The position numbers and the translations under genes are program-made. A stretch of 20,957 nucleotides of DNA from a virus. The stretch's first letter is position 1; every line of letters starts with the position of its first letter. The stretch spans positions 1 through 20,957 of IMG/VR virus record IMGVR_UViG_3300035172_000015. One strand, given 5' to 3'. Below the pieces are notes generated by a model. That model saw nothing but the letters and a program-made list of their open reading frames with translations, did no database searches and was not told the origin of the DNA. This document shows positions 8,114 through 15,944 of this stretch, one piece after another.

Positions 8114-9302
8114 TTTCTTTCCACCAAATTGTGTCAACGTGGTTAACTTCGCCGAATCTTTCATCCACAGCCTTAACAACACCAGGCCACACCTTTGAAT
8201 CATAGTCGTGACCCGCTATGATTTTAGGGTTCATTGACATTGATTTCTCAATATCAAGTTTTACTGACTCATAATCATGTGCTGCATCAATAAAAATAAA
8301 ATCGGGCTGGAAACCGTTAGGCACATACTTCTGATAATCCATTCTATATGGAATTACTTTACCACTATCAATATGCTCTTTTAGATTCTTCTCAAAATCG
8401 GCGTAGGTGTCATCACTAGTCTTGTAAATTACCCTACCATCATTAGAGTGAACAATTGAATTCCAGGTATCAATGCAGATAAGTTTACCTTTAGTATTGT
8501 CAGCCATAACTCTAGCTGACTTACCTTTATAAGAACCAACCTCAAATAGGTACTCGTGATTCTTAGCTACAATGCCAAGAAACTCCAATTCCTTATCTGA
8601 CATCCATCCTTCAATCCGCTTCGCCATATCAACGTCAGCGGCTGGATAGGAGATAGGAAATTGACAATTACCTTTACCTCTAACATCGTAATTGATAGCC
8701 CAAACACCATCAACTTTACGATATCCAACATTGACCGTCATCATATGGTCAACAAGTACGTTGGTATCGCAGTACATCTTGATGCCTGCATCTCCAACCT
8801 TATTGAAGAATGCAATGTCATCACACCAACCATCAGATTCCAGTTCGCCAAGTGTAATCCAAGGCTTAGGAACCTTATTGAATACGTCCATCTTAATGAG
8901 AACGCATCCCAATCCACAGTTAGTAATTTCTACCAGACCGTCAACATCTCCGTTAAGATGGACATGCCTGTTAAATCCGTTGGGAAACCTCTTATCAAAT
9001 GCTACTGGAAAATGAGGAAAGTCCCGCATAGCATAAAGACCAGTTACTACGTCTTTATCATGCGCTAGCAATCGGTTAATGATATCCGGCTGAGGAATGA
9101 CATCATCATCTAGAAAGAAGATGTGAGTACAGTCATTATCAATTGCAGCCTGGATAATCATATTCCTGCCACGAGCCGGTGATTGGCCTCGTGCAAACAT
9201 ATGTAGAGTGCCTTCTGGTCTATCTAAGGCATTATAATAGTCATAGAAATTAGCGTGTCTTGCACCTTCGGCTGTAGGAACACCAACTAAAACTTTTGCC
9301 AT
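8106..9302 (-). CDS. Glycosyltransferase (GT-A)-methyltransferase fusion protein
   Basis: Two enzyme domains lie in one 398-residue chain. Residues 1-225 are a GT-A glycosyltransferase: MAKVLVGVPTAEG at the start, SPARGRNMIIQAAI (41-54), the metal/nucleotide-sugar motif FFLDDD (62-67), GWCDDIAFF (158-165) and a later DH (185-186), a typical metal-ligand position. Residues 235-398 are a class I SAM-dependent methyltransferase: FEVGSYKGKSARV (253-265, SAM loop), ICIDTW (275-280), FIFIDAAHDYESV (335-347) and AGHDY (363-367). It probably adds and methylates a sugar on a virion protein or polysaccharide, though the substrate is unknown. There is no SD before the ATG; the gap upstream holds two hairpins. 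Its placement between capsid and tail genes suggests virion modification. Confidence 0.85.
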   Translation of the reverse strand: MAKVLVGVPTAEGARHANFYDYYNALDRPEGTLHMFARGQSPARGRNMIIQAAIDNDCTHIFFLDDDVIPQPDIINRLLAHDKDVVTGLYAMRDFPHFPVAFDKRFPNGFNRHVHLNGDVDGLVEITNCGLGCVLIKMDVFNKVPKPWITLGELESDGWCDDIAFFNKVGDAGIKMYCDTNVLVDHMMTVNVGYRKVDGVWAINYDVRGKGNCQFPISYPAADVDMAKRIEGWMSDKELEFLGIVAKNHEYLFEVGSYKGKSARVMADNTKGKLICIDTWNSIVHSNDGRVIYKTSDDTYADFEKNLKEHIDSGKVIPYRMDYQKYVPNGFQPDFIFIDAAHDYESVKLDIEKSMSMNPKIIAGHDYDSKVWPGVVKAVDERFGEVNHVDTIWWKEND

Positions 9303-9370
9303 ATAATTAAATCTGCGTGATTAGAGTCATGCGCAGCCCGACTACCTGTTACTGGGCAAGTAACTAGGAT
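9303..9370 (-). promoter_or_regulatory. Structured intergenic gap with two hairpins
   Basis: This 68-nt gap is one of the few real gaps in the late operon. It holds a perfect hairpin GTTACT-gggca-AGTAAC (9348-9364). A second hairpin at 9313-9336 pairs CTGCGTGA with TCA-tg-CGCAG (8 pairs with a 2-nt bulge, loop ttagag). In the direction of transcription the second stem is followed by an AT-rich stretch that runs into the ATG of the glycosyltransferase gene, which has no SD. It may act as an attenuator, a processing site, or a promoter region that separates the capsid genes from the enzyme gene. No clean T-tract is present, so I do not call it a terminator. Confidence 0.4.
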
Positions 9371-9685
9371 TTAACCAGTGGCTCCAGTAACCACAGTGTA
9401 GGCAGCAGTAAGTGGGTTAAATACAAGCAAGCACGCTCGGCTTGCAACAGTAGTAGTTCCACCAACAACGTTTCCACCAGTTGTGAATCCAGTAGTAGTA
9501 CCTGGAACGATGCACAACATATGCGTTCCGGTAACAGGAGGTGTAATGGTGCTCACCGCTGTGTTACCAGAAAGAATAGTGAGAAACGTACTAGGTGCAA
9601 TAGTAGCCGCAGCCGTAAATGTTACCGGCTTTGGCTGACCAAGACCCTGAACAGTCGAAATGTCTTGAAAATTTAGGTCCGGCAT
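9371..9685 (-). CDS. Small capsid-decoration-type protein B (104 aa)
   Basis: A strong SD (AGGAGA) precedes the ATG in the 14-nt gap after its paralogue. It is a beta-rich, low-charge, Thr/Gly-rich protein: TAAATIAPSTFLTILSG, TITPPVTGTHMLCIVPG, GGNVVGGTTTV and LLVFNPLTAAYTVV. The C-terminal half matches the neighbour at 9700-10005 (TTGNVVGSGTFTV, VLVFSKLEQKWSV), so the two are probably tandem duplicates. Its place immediately after the capsid gene cluster suggests a capsid-surface or head-fibre protein. This role is inferred from position and composition; no enzymatic motif is present. Confidence 0.7.
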   Translation of the reverse strand: MPDLNFQDISTVQGLGQPKPVTFTAAATIAPSTFLTILSGNTAVSTITPPVTGTHMLCIVPGTTTGFTTGGNVVGGTTTVASRACLLVFNPLTAAYTVVTGATG

Positions 9686-9699
9686 TTCTTCTCCTTAGA

Positions 9700-10005
9700 C
9701 TACGTATCCTGACAAACTGACCACTTCTGTTCGAGCTTGCTGAACACAAGTACAGCCATTCTATTGTTAAGAACTGTAAATGTGCCAGAGCCAACCACAT
9801 TTCCAGTGGTAACAATAGTGATAGAAGCGCCGCTCTTATTCTGCAAGAAGCAGACCTGACTAAAACCAGCAGCACCCGGTACAATAGTAGTTAGTACCGT
9901 AGTGCTAGTAGTGTCAGTCACGCGAACGATATCTGATTTTGCAAAGATAGAAGCAGCCGCTGCTACGTTAGTCTCCGATAGCTTTGTTGTAAGACCTGGA
10001 ATCAT
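9700..10005 (-). CDS. Small capsid-decoration-type protein A (101 aa)
   Basis: The ATG has one of the best ribosome sites in the window (GGAGG, GGAGG-like run just before it), consistent with a high-copy protein. The sequence is beta-rich: IVRVTDTTSTTVLTTIVPG, FSQVCFLQNKSGASITIV, TTGNVVGSGTFTVLNNRMAV, and a WSV end. It aligns by eye with the following 104-aa protein over the whole second half. Residues 1-25 are different (helical LSETNVAAAASIFAKSD). The strong translation signal and position right after the capsid genes suit a capsid decoration protein. Confidence 0.7.
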   Translation of the reverse strand: MIPGLTTKLSETNVAAAASIFAKSDIVRVTDTTSTTVLTTIVPGAAGFSQVCFLQNKSGASITIVTTGNVVGSGTFTVLNNRMAVLVFSKLEQKWSVCQDT

Positions 10006-10030
10006 TCCTCCACCCTCCTAGATTCCAATG

Positions 10031-10246
10031 TTAGCTAATTGTCAGAGTCCAAACAGCAGCAGCCTTAGTGGCAGTCACTGTGGTAGCAGCGTTAATACTG
10101 ATAGCTGGCAGTGCAGTACCACCCTGAAACATAGTGATGAGGTTATTCACCGCATCAATAGTAAAAGAGGTGATATTGTTGAATACCGCAGAGGTCACAG
10201 TAAGACCAGCTCCGGCAGTTCCAGTAACCGTAATTGTAGCTGCCAT
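10031..10246 (-). CDS. Very small beta-rich protein after the capsid gene (71 aa)
   Basis: The start lies one base beyond the capsid gene's TAA, with GGGG seven bases upstream as the only SD-like signal. The 71 residues are Thr/Ala-rich with a regular beta pattern (TITVTGTAGAGLTVT, TSFTIDAVNNLITMF, PAISINAATTVTATK, then AVWTLTIS). There are no cysteines and few charged residues. It is not an obvious paralogue of the next two genes, although composition is similar. It is probably a capsid-associated or decoration protein; function is inferred from location and composition only. Confidence 0.65.
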   Translation of the reverse strand: MAATITVTGTAGAGLTVTSAVFNNITSFTIDAVNNLITMFQGGTALPAISINAATTVTATKAAAVWTLTIS

Positions 10247-10247
10247 G

Positions 10248-11495
10248 TTAGTACCCCGATGGAACGGCTAGCGTGTCAATGAATGAACAGCCAGCAGGGT
10301 TGTTAACAAACGTCTGAGTGCCAATAACCATGTAGAAGATTTCGGCAGTAGCGACACCACCGGAAGCTCCACGGATTTCAAAGATGTTACGGCCATCAGT
10401 AGTATAGAATCCAAGTGGGAGAATTTCACCACGACCCCACACAGAATCAGTAACGAAATCAATACGGGTTTTATCCCAATTGAATGAGCACTTAACAGGA
10501 GCACCAGCCATCTGCATCCCATCAAAGTAAACATTCAAGCTCTCATCAGACGGCTTCTTGAAGATAGTGGACATAAGCTGTCCAATTTCCTCATAAGCTG
10601 CCTTTTGAGCAGGATGCATCCATGCAGCAGGAGCGAAGTCATTGTCAATACCAATACGATTGCCAATCTTGTTAATGGCAAGGCGTGGCAGAGGCAATGT
10701 CAATGCAGCAGAAGCCGCGTTCACTCGATTTGCACGAATTTCAGGAGTGATAGCACGGCTAAAGCCAAGCCAAGTGCCAGTGGAAGCATTGCTGTGGTGA
10801 TATGGAACACCAAACAGAGCGGGCAATGCAGTAGGAGCACTGATACCGTTGGTAACAATAAAGTCACCACCAGTCACACCAGCAATCTGGGGAGTGATGT
10901 TGATAGTCTTGTTTTCAACGTCCCAGAAGGTAATAACTCCGCTGCCCCTGTTAGTAGCAAGAGTGGAATTGAATACCTGTACAGTCTGACCAAAACGCAT
11001 CAGACGAGCACCAAATCCATCAGTGGTCATAACAACAACGTTGCTACCACCGGCAGGAGTATCAGTAGTAACAGTGCCAATGACACCGTTACCAGCTTGC
11101 ATCATCTGAGCATCAAGCTGACGGCGAAGCTCATCCAATGCTGTAGCAGTAAGACGACGAACACCGTTGACAATAGACTTCCTATCATCATCGGTAGCCC
11201 ACTGTGCCAGCTTGGTGTATTCGATGTTCTCGGAAACGAATACGCAGCTAAGAACCGCCTTATCAAACGACGGCCCACCGCCACGACCCAAATCTCCGCC
11301 ATCAGGATTGAAATACTGAAAAGAACCACCGGGACGCAGTTCAAGAGGAACTCGCATCTGACGGTTGGAAATCTTCTCAACATCCCGCTTCTGAATGTTA
11401 GCGAAGAACTTGTCATCTCGCTCAAAGAGTGTCCGAATCTTCGGAATTACTCTTTCAAGCTCAAGTGCAGTAACCTGAGATTCAACTAGTGCCAT
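10248..11495 (-). CDS. Major capsid protein
   Basis: This 415-residue protein starts MALVESQVTALELERVIPKI after GAGGA. It has the usual features of a phage major capsid protein: an N-terminal helical arm; a long stretch with DKAVLSCVFVSENIEYTKLAQ and the helix LTATALDELRRQLDAQMMQAGNG (96-139); a central domain with VVVMTTDGFGARLMRFGQTV; a PAAWMHPAQKAAYEEI segment (about 289-304); and a C-terminal part with NWDKTRIDFV and RNIFEIRG. It lies directly downstream of the scaffold gene, as in most tailed phages, and is followed by decoration-type proteins. The HK97 fold is inferred; no cleaved prohead segment is evident in this gene. Confidence 0.85.
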   Translation of the reverse strand: MALVESQVTALELERVIPKIRTLFERDDKFFANIQKRDVEKISNRQMRVPLELRPGGSFQYFNPDGGDLGRGGGPSFDKAVLSCVFVSENIEYTKLAQWATDDDRKSIVNGVRRLTATALDELRRQLDAQMMQAGNGVIGTVTTDTPAGGSNVVVMTTDGFGARLMRFGQTVQVFNSTLATNRGSGVITFWDVENKTINITPQIAGVTGGDFIVTNGISAPTALPALFGVPYHHSNASTGTWLGFSRAITPEIRANRVNAASAALTLPLPRLAINKIGNRIGIDNDFAPAAWMHPAQKAAYEEIGQLMSTIFKKPSDESLNVYFDGMQMAGAPVKCSFNWDKTRIDFVTDSVWGRGEILPLGFYTTDGRNIFEIRGASGGVATAEIFYMVIGTQTFVNNPAGCSFIDTLAVPSGY

Positions 11496-11505
11496 GTTAA
11501 TGTCC

Positions 11506-12798
11506 TCAATCTCGCATCAAATAGTCTAAAGTGCTAGTCCCTTTTGGGATAGACCTAGCTTGGTCCTTTACCGTCTTTCCACTTTGAGGGGAGGTGGATT
11601 GACTCCGTGCTTTTCCAACAGGTAAAGGTCCACGTTTATCTTTCTTATCAGTATCTTCATCATCATCTCGAACTCTCTTACCGAGTCCTTTCAATGCTTC
11701 GTTACGTGCTTTCTTGATAATAGCTGGCAGTAGAGTCTTTGCCTTGGACGTGTAGGCAGATTTAATTCTGTCCATTGACTCTGTGCTAAAATCATCACTA
11801 AATGCTTTTTCCCAAAGCTTATCTAAAACAGCTCTAAATCGGCTATCAGCGGCGATAGCGTTCTCAAGATTATCGAATGCTTCACGAGTAGCATTCTTCT
11901 TAACATAATCAGTCATCGACCCATTGGGGTCAATATTCTTATCGATAGTAGCTTTCAGAACATTCTCTGTCTTACTAGTAACAGTGTCCTTAGCCGTGTC
12001 AAACTGACGTTGCTGAAATGCACGTTCACGTTCAGCTACTTCATCAGTTGCAGGATTCTTCGTGTCAGTAGAAAGCTTTTGCGGTGGAGTGAATGTTTTG
12101 GTGCCAAAGATATACTGATTAAGTACATCAGCGGCTCCAAGCAAATCCTCTACACCATTATCTCTTCCATCCTTAACCATAGTCATAATGGTATGCTTAA
12201 TGACATTACCGATAGTGTGATAATAAGCAGCTTCATTAACCTTGTAAAGTGTTGGAAGATAATTATCAATTACCTTGTCAAACGAATTCTTATCTGTGTT
12301 GAGAACAGCATTCAACAGGCTCTCAGTTGAGCCTTCCATGATTTCATTCTCATAAGTATCCAGCCGTTCAGATTTCTCGACAGCGGCTTTAGCATCTGCA
12401 ATCGTAGGAAGCAACTCAGTAAATGCCTTCTCACGATAGATAGATGATTCAAGTCCTGGAAAATCCTTAAAGATTTCAGGATACTTAGCTAGAATTTCCT
12501 TACGGCGGAGAGGAACAACCAGTTCCAGCCTATCTTCATCTGGCTCTGCAAGTTCTTCCTCAATCTCATCTTCTAAAGAGAGTTCTTTCTCTTCTTTAGT
12601 TTCTTCTTCGTCTTCTTTATCAGTTTCTTTAGAAGCCTTTTTCGCAGGCTTTTCCAGTTCAATAGTTTCTTGTTCTGGCTCGTCTTCACCAAGTAATTCA
12701 ATGACATCTTCTCTGCTCAGAGATTTATCTTCAATTGGACCAGTAGCCGTATCAACAGGAGCAAAGAACGGAATCAGATTAAGCTTGTGCAGAAACAT
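11506..12798 (-). CDS. Scaffold protein, highly acidic N-terminus and basic C-terminus
   Basis: Two ATGs are available, at 12804 and 12798. I choose 12798 because GGAG lies seven bases upstream, while for 12804 it is only one base away. Either way the gene begins inside the last codons of the portal gene. After a short head, residues 20-90 are strongly acidic with runs of Glu/Asp and Lys (DEPEQETIELEKPAKK; ETDKEDEEETKEEKELSLED). A long helical middle (110-340) follows, then a basic end (GKRVRDDDEDTDKKDKRG and GKARSQSTSPQSGK). Acidic helical body plus basic C-terminus is the classic layout of scaffolds that bind the capsid shell. No protease motif is seen. Confidence 0.75.
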   Translation of the reverse strand: MFLHKLNLIPFFAPVDTATGPIEDKSLSREDVIELLGEDEPEQETIELEKPAKKASKETDKEDEEETKEEKELSLEDEIEEELAEPDEDRLELVVPLRRKEILAKYPEIFKDFPGLESSIYREKAFTELLPTIADAKAAVEKSERLDTYENEIMEGSTESLLNAVLNTDKNSFDKVIDNYLPTLYKVNEAAYYHTIGNVIKHTIMTMVKDGRDNGVEDLLGAADVLNQYIFGTKTFTPPQKLSTDTKNPATDEVAERERAFQQRQFDTAKDTVTSKTENVLKATIDKNIDPNGSMTDYVKKNATREAFDNLENAIAADSRFRAVLDKLWEKAFSDDFSTESMDRIKSAYTSKAKTLLPAIIKKARNEALKGLGKRVRDDDEDTDKKDKRGPLPVGKARSQSTSPQSGKTVKDQARSIPKGTSTLDYLMRD

Positions 12799-15136
12799 TG
12801 TCATTCTCCGCCAAAGGCATATTAGTACCTGTTGGCTGTGGTGGTGTGGGTCCGCCGCCTGCTGGTGGCATTGGTGCTTGTGGAGCAGTACCCATACTCA
12901 TTTGAATTTGCTTCATATGTTCTTTCATGTGAAGCAGTACGTTCTTATACCCAAGAGGATTTTCAATCTTAAGCAGCCTACCAGCATCAGATACTAGATA
13001 TGTTCTGCAAACTTCAGCTTCAATATCGTGATTATCTAGGTCAGGGTCAATTCCAACAGATGGTTCTTCAGTATCAGGTGGTGGCGGCTGACCAGACATT
13101 ACAGCTTGCGCTGCTATCATCGGGTCAACAGGAATCTCAATAGGCTCAGAGTTAATTAGAAGTCTAATCTCCTCATATTGCTTCTGTCTATCATCCTCAC
13201 CCGGTACAGTAAAGTCATCAAGTCCGATAGCTTCGACGAGGGACTTAACATTCTCTGGGTCTGCAAGTGCTTTAAGGATTTCTGGATTCTGGAGCTTGAG
13301 TAGCTCCATGTAGGTATCCTTGCGCTGTGACCAGGTAATTGGGAGATTCTCATTAGCTTCTAGCTCAACTCTACCAATACGCCCTTCAAGTTCTGCCTTA
13401 CGAATGAACACGTTAATGAAGTTACCCTGTTCATTCCGTTCAGTAGATTTCTCATCTTCCTGAACTTCCTGAATATACATTGGAATTACTTTGGCAAAGA
13501 TTTGCTTCCACCAAAGAGTATAAGTCTTCCAAGTATTCTGTAGGCGCTGAAGTGCTTGCGCTCTACTCATTGAATACTCAGATGCAGTACGTGAGCCAGA
13601 AAGCTGACCACCAAACAACGACGGTTGAGCGCCAGATACAGACTGGCCGAGGGTCTGTATCATGTTGAAGAATGGCAATACTTCCTGGCTTAGGGTAGCC
13701 GTTCTAGTTTCAAAGAATCCATCTCCAACAGATTTACCAGTCTTCGGAACAGCAGGATAAATACCGCCGGGCATTGTTTCAGCCTCACGGTATTTCTCAA
13801 AGTTCAAAACTCCTGGGTCTGCAAACGTCTGTTGAATACCATGTTCAATGGTTTGCAGAACCAAAGAAATCAAATCAGAAGTAATGTCCTGAACGCTAAC
13901 CAACAGAGAGCCAGTTGGATAGTAATGAATGTAATCTGACAGAGGATTCTTAATGATAGTCCAGCAATCGTCAAGGCTTTCATTCTCATCAGCGGCCCAT
14001 TCATCATTGACCAGAACTAACTTAGCTCCATCAGGGTAATGCTTCTTGAGTAGTTTAGTATCTTCTTCATTCAGAACGTTGAACGCTGAAGGACGAAGCC
14101 AACAATTTCTAACAGTAACATTATTAAGAGGATACTCACCACGATACTGAGGTGACAACCTTGCCCACTGTTCATATGGGTCATACATTCCTCCACCAGC
14201 AGGACCAATCTTCTTGCCGTTGGAATCAAATTTATCTCTTAGATGGTCATATCTATCAAGGGCATTAGTGTAGTGAGTTTCATAACTAAAGATAAGATAT
14301 GGGCAATCAGCTTGCTTCATTGCATAGTTAGGCACCTTTACGTATAGACCACCGTATACTTCCATGCAAATTCTAGACTTTGGCACTTCTTTCTGGTCAA
14401 CAAATCTAGTAACAACAAGCGGAGATTTCTGCAAACTTGGGTCTAACTGCGCTGCGCACTGAGGACAAACAACCTGATTTTCATTAATAATCAGATTGTG
14501 CAGTTCAATATCATCGTCATCAGGTTGAAATTCGTCAATCTCCTGCTTAGTGAATAAGTCATCATCCAACTGATTCTTGCATATCGGACAGATGTAAGCT
14601 TCAATATTCTCTTTCTTGTATACATTCTCTTTATACGTTCCATATTCTTTATCGGACTTTGGGTATGAATACATTGCTGTCATACCTTCGGTCATGTTAA
14701 TGTATAGAGCGTGCAGCCAAAGAATCGGTGCATCGTTATGTCTATAAATCAGTTCAGCAATCTTATCACCAGCCTTAGCCGTTGACAAGTCAATAGGATT
14801 CTCTGCATCATCAGGAAAACATTTTATTGCAGGAATTGTAATAGAGAGAGCAGCAATAAGGGACTCCAAATAAGCACGGAATACATTAATAGGCTTATCA
14901 TAAAATGCTTGGTCGTTGTCGGCATTAGAAATTTCTTCATCCCAGATACGCCAGTCATGAGCTACTTCAGAATACCAAACTCGCTGAAATCCTTCCCAAA
15001 GAAGTTTGAGCCGCCGCCAATTACGGAGTTGGCGTTCACGAGCGGCTCTATCCTCTTGGTCGAAATTAGTCGCAACAGTCTTGAGAAGATTCTTAATCCT
15101 CTCTTGTGTTGGCTTATCGAGCTTGGTATTAGGCAT
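12779..15136 (-). CDS. Portal protein (P22-type, large) with zinc-ribbon-like insert
   Basis: A 785-residue protein, in the size range of large P22-type portals. Basic helical N-terminus (RAARERQLRNWRRLKLLWEG, 30-49) is followed by AFYDKPINVFRAYLESLIAALS (77-98, given as a pattern) and the portal core. Residues 183-186 (CPIC) and 224-227 (CPQC) make a four-cysteine zinc-knuckle-like insert with a very acidic linker between. Later features are SDLISLVLQTIEHGIQQTFA, then SGAQPSLFGGQLSGSRTASE and SMSRAQALQRLQNTW, the usual tunnel and stem helices. The C-terminal part is Pro/Gly/Gln-rich (about 745-775). It forms the DNA channel and docks the terminase. The start directly abuts the 50-codon gene. 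Confidence 0.85.
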   Translation of the reverse strand: MPNTKLDKPTQERIKNLLKTVATNFDQEDRAARERQLRNWRRLKLLWEGFQRVWYSEVAHDWRIWDEEISNADNDQAFYDKPINVFRAYLESLIAALSITIPAIKCFPDDAENPIDLSTAKAGDKIAELIYRHNDAPILWLHALYINMTEGMTAMYSYPKSDKEYGTYKENVYKKENIEAYICPICKNQLDDDLFTKQEIDEFQPDDDDIELHNLIINENQVVCPQCAAQLDPSLQKSPLVVTRFVDQKEVPKSRICMEVYGGLYVKVPNYAMKQADCPYLIFSYETHYTNALDRYDHLRDKFDSNGKKIGPAGGGMYDPYEQWARLSPQYRGEYPLNNVTVRNCWLRPSAFNVLNEEDTKLLKKHYPDGAKLVLVNDEWAADENESLDDCWTIIKNPLSDYIHYYPTGSLLVSVQDITSDLISLVLQTIEHGIQQTFADPGVLNFEKYREAETMPGGIYPAVPKTGKSVGDGFFETRTATLSQEVLPFFNMIQTLGQSVSGAQPSLFGGQLSGSRTASEYSMSRAQALQRLQNTWKTYTLWWKQIFAKVIPMYIQEVQEDEKSTERNEQGNFINVFIRKAELEGRIGRVELEANENLPITWSQRKDTYMELLKLQNPEILKALADPENVKSLVEAIGLDDFTVPGEDDRQKQYEEIRLLINSEPIEIPVDPMIAAQAVMSGQPPPPDTEEPSVGIDPDLDNHDIEAEVCRTYLVSDAGRLLKIENPLGYKNVLLHMKEHMKQIQMSMGTAPQAPMPPAGGGPTPPQPTGTNMPLAENDNVSAQA

Positions 15137-15289
15137 CTACTTCTTTGCAAACTGCTTACGCTTAGCAGCCGGTGTCTTCTTAACGAATTCTTCAGCTACT
15201 TGTGGTGATGGTCCCGGCCCTTTAGTTGGCTTCATACCATGTGCGATACCAGCCATAAATTTGTATTGCTTAGCTGATGTAGCAGGCAT
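15137..15289 (-). CDS. 50-aa protein with DUF3008-like pattern
   Basis: This short gene fills the gap between the portal and the 68-aa gene. The ATG at 15289 overlaps the preceding stop (TGATG) and has AAGGTG upstream; the TAG is directly followed by the portal ATG. The product reads MPATSAKQYKFMAGIAHGMK, then a Pro/Gly hinge and VAEEFVKKTP with a basic end. The 'S/T-KxQ-xxFM-x-x-AHG' start and 'A-EF' helix resemble small DUF3008-type proteins that I recall from phages and bacteria. It is highly basic and could bind DNA or a virion protein. Function is unknown. Confidence 0.7.
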   Translation of the reverse strand: MPATSAKQYKFMAGIAHGMKPTKGPGPSPQVAEEFVKKTPAAKRKQFAKK

Positions 15290-15495
15290 CAATCACCTTG
15301 TGTTGCGTCAGCACGCATTAGCTTCATCTTCTTATTACCGCCTTCACCCTTCTGCTTACGGACAGCAGCCATCTCCGGCCGTTTAATATTGTTGCCACCG
15401 CTTTCAGCATAACCACGCGATGACTTTACTTTCTTTTTCATAACAGCCGGGTCGAATACTTTCTTAAGCATTCCCGCCGATGGTCCAACAGGCAT
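15289..15495 (-). CDS. Small basic protein (68 aa)
   Basis: The start is the ATG at 15495, with GGAGG seven bases upstream. A GTG three bases earlier is in the same frame, but its spacing is worse. It overlaps the preceding stop (TGATG). The protein is Lys/Arg/Gly-rich: MPVGPSAGMLKKVFDPAVMK, then KKVKSSRGYAESGGNN, and a second basic stretch with AAVRKQKGEGGNKKMKL. It has no cysteine, membrane or catalytic motif. It is one of three small genes between terminase and portal, so a packaging- or portal-associated role is possible. I recognise no family. Confidence 0.7.
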   Translation of the reverse strand: MPVGPSAGMLKKVFDPAVMKKKVKSSRGYAESGGNNIKRPEMAAVRKQKGEGGNKKMKLMRADATQGD

Positions 15496-15944
15496 CACTT
15501 AGCCTCCTCAATACCGAGTTCTTCTTCCAGTGCTTTAATACTATCTTCTGTAGATACATCAGGAATAACTACTGATAGACCACCACTCTCACCTCGTGGA
15601 ACAGCTTTAGCAACAGCGGCTTTAGCAAGAGCCTCATCATTCCTTCTCTGCTCTTCAATGACTTGAAACTTCTTTCTATCCTCAGCCTCAAGCATCTGCT
15701 TACGAACAGCCCAAGGAATAGAATGAGGTCTAATACTTTGTGGTGGCTGCTGTACAACTGGTTCAGCAGGCTGAGATGGTTTAATTAGAGCATCAAGCAT
15801 TTGCTTGCGCTCATAATTAGCAATCTCAAGCTGCATCTTAAGTGTTTCACAGGACTTGCAAATTAATGCATTCTCCTGCATTTCAAGCTTTTGGCGCTTG
15901 AACTGATATCTAATTGATAGATATTCTTGTAACCAGTTAAACAT
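15495..15944 (-). CDS. Helical protein between terminase and portal (149 aa)
   Basis: The ATG overlaps the terminase TAA by one base. Residues 1-60 are a long helix with a CKSC pair (YQFKRQKLEMQENALICKSC, then ETLKMQLEIANYERKQML), likely a coiled coil. A Pro/Gln linker (57-72) leads to a motif PWAVRKQMLEAEDRKK (77-92), then an Ala/Arg-rich helix and an acidic tail (EDSIKALEEELGIEEAK). I recall the CxxC + ExxNYER + PWxxRKQMLEAEDR combination in proteins next to portal genes of environmental phages, with no assigned function. It may bridge terminase and portal. That is inference from location. Confidence 0.75.
   Translation of the reverse strand: MFNWLQEYLSIRYQFKRQKLEMQENALICKSCETLKMQLEIANYERKQMLDALIKPSQPAEPVVQQPPQSIRPHSIPWAVRKQMLEAEDRKKFQVIEEQRRNDEALAKAAVAKAVPRGESGGLSVVIPDVSTEDSIKALEEELGIEEAK

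Noticed and set aside
8114-8203. Longer start at 8203 for the 116-aa protein
   Set aside because: It would overlap the enzyme gene by about 98 nt, while the ATG at 8113 has a GGAAAG-type ribosome site.
10605-11489. 294-codon plus-strand frame opposite the capsid gene
   Set aside because: It lies wholly antisense to a secure major capsid gene, is Ser/Asn/Thr-rich in the manner of a shadow frame, and has no ribosome site or context.
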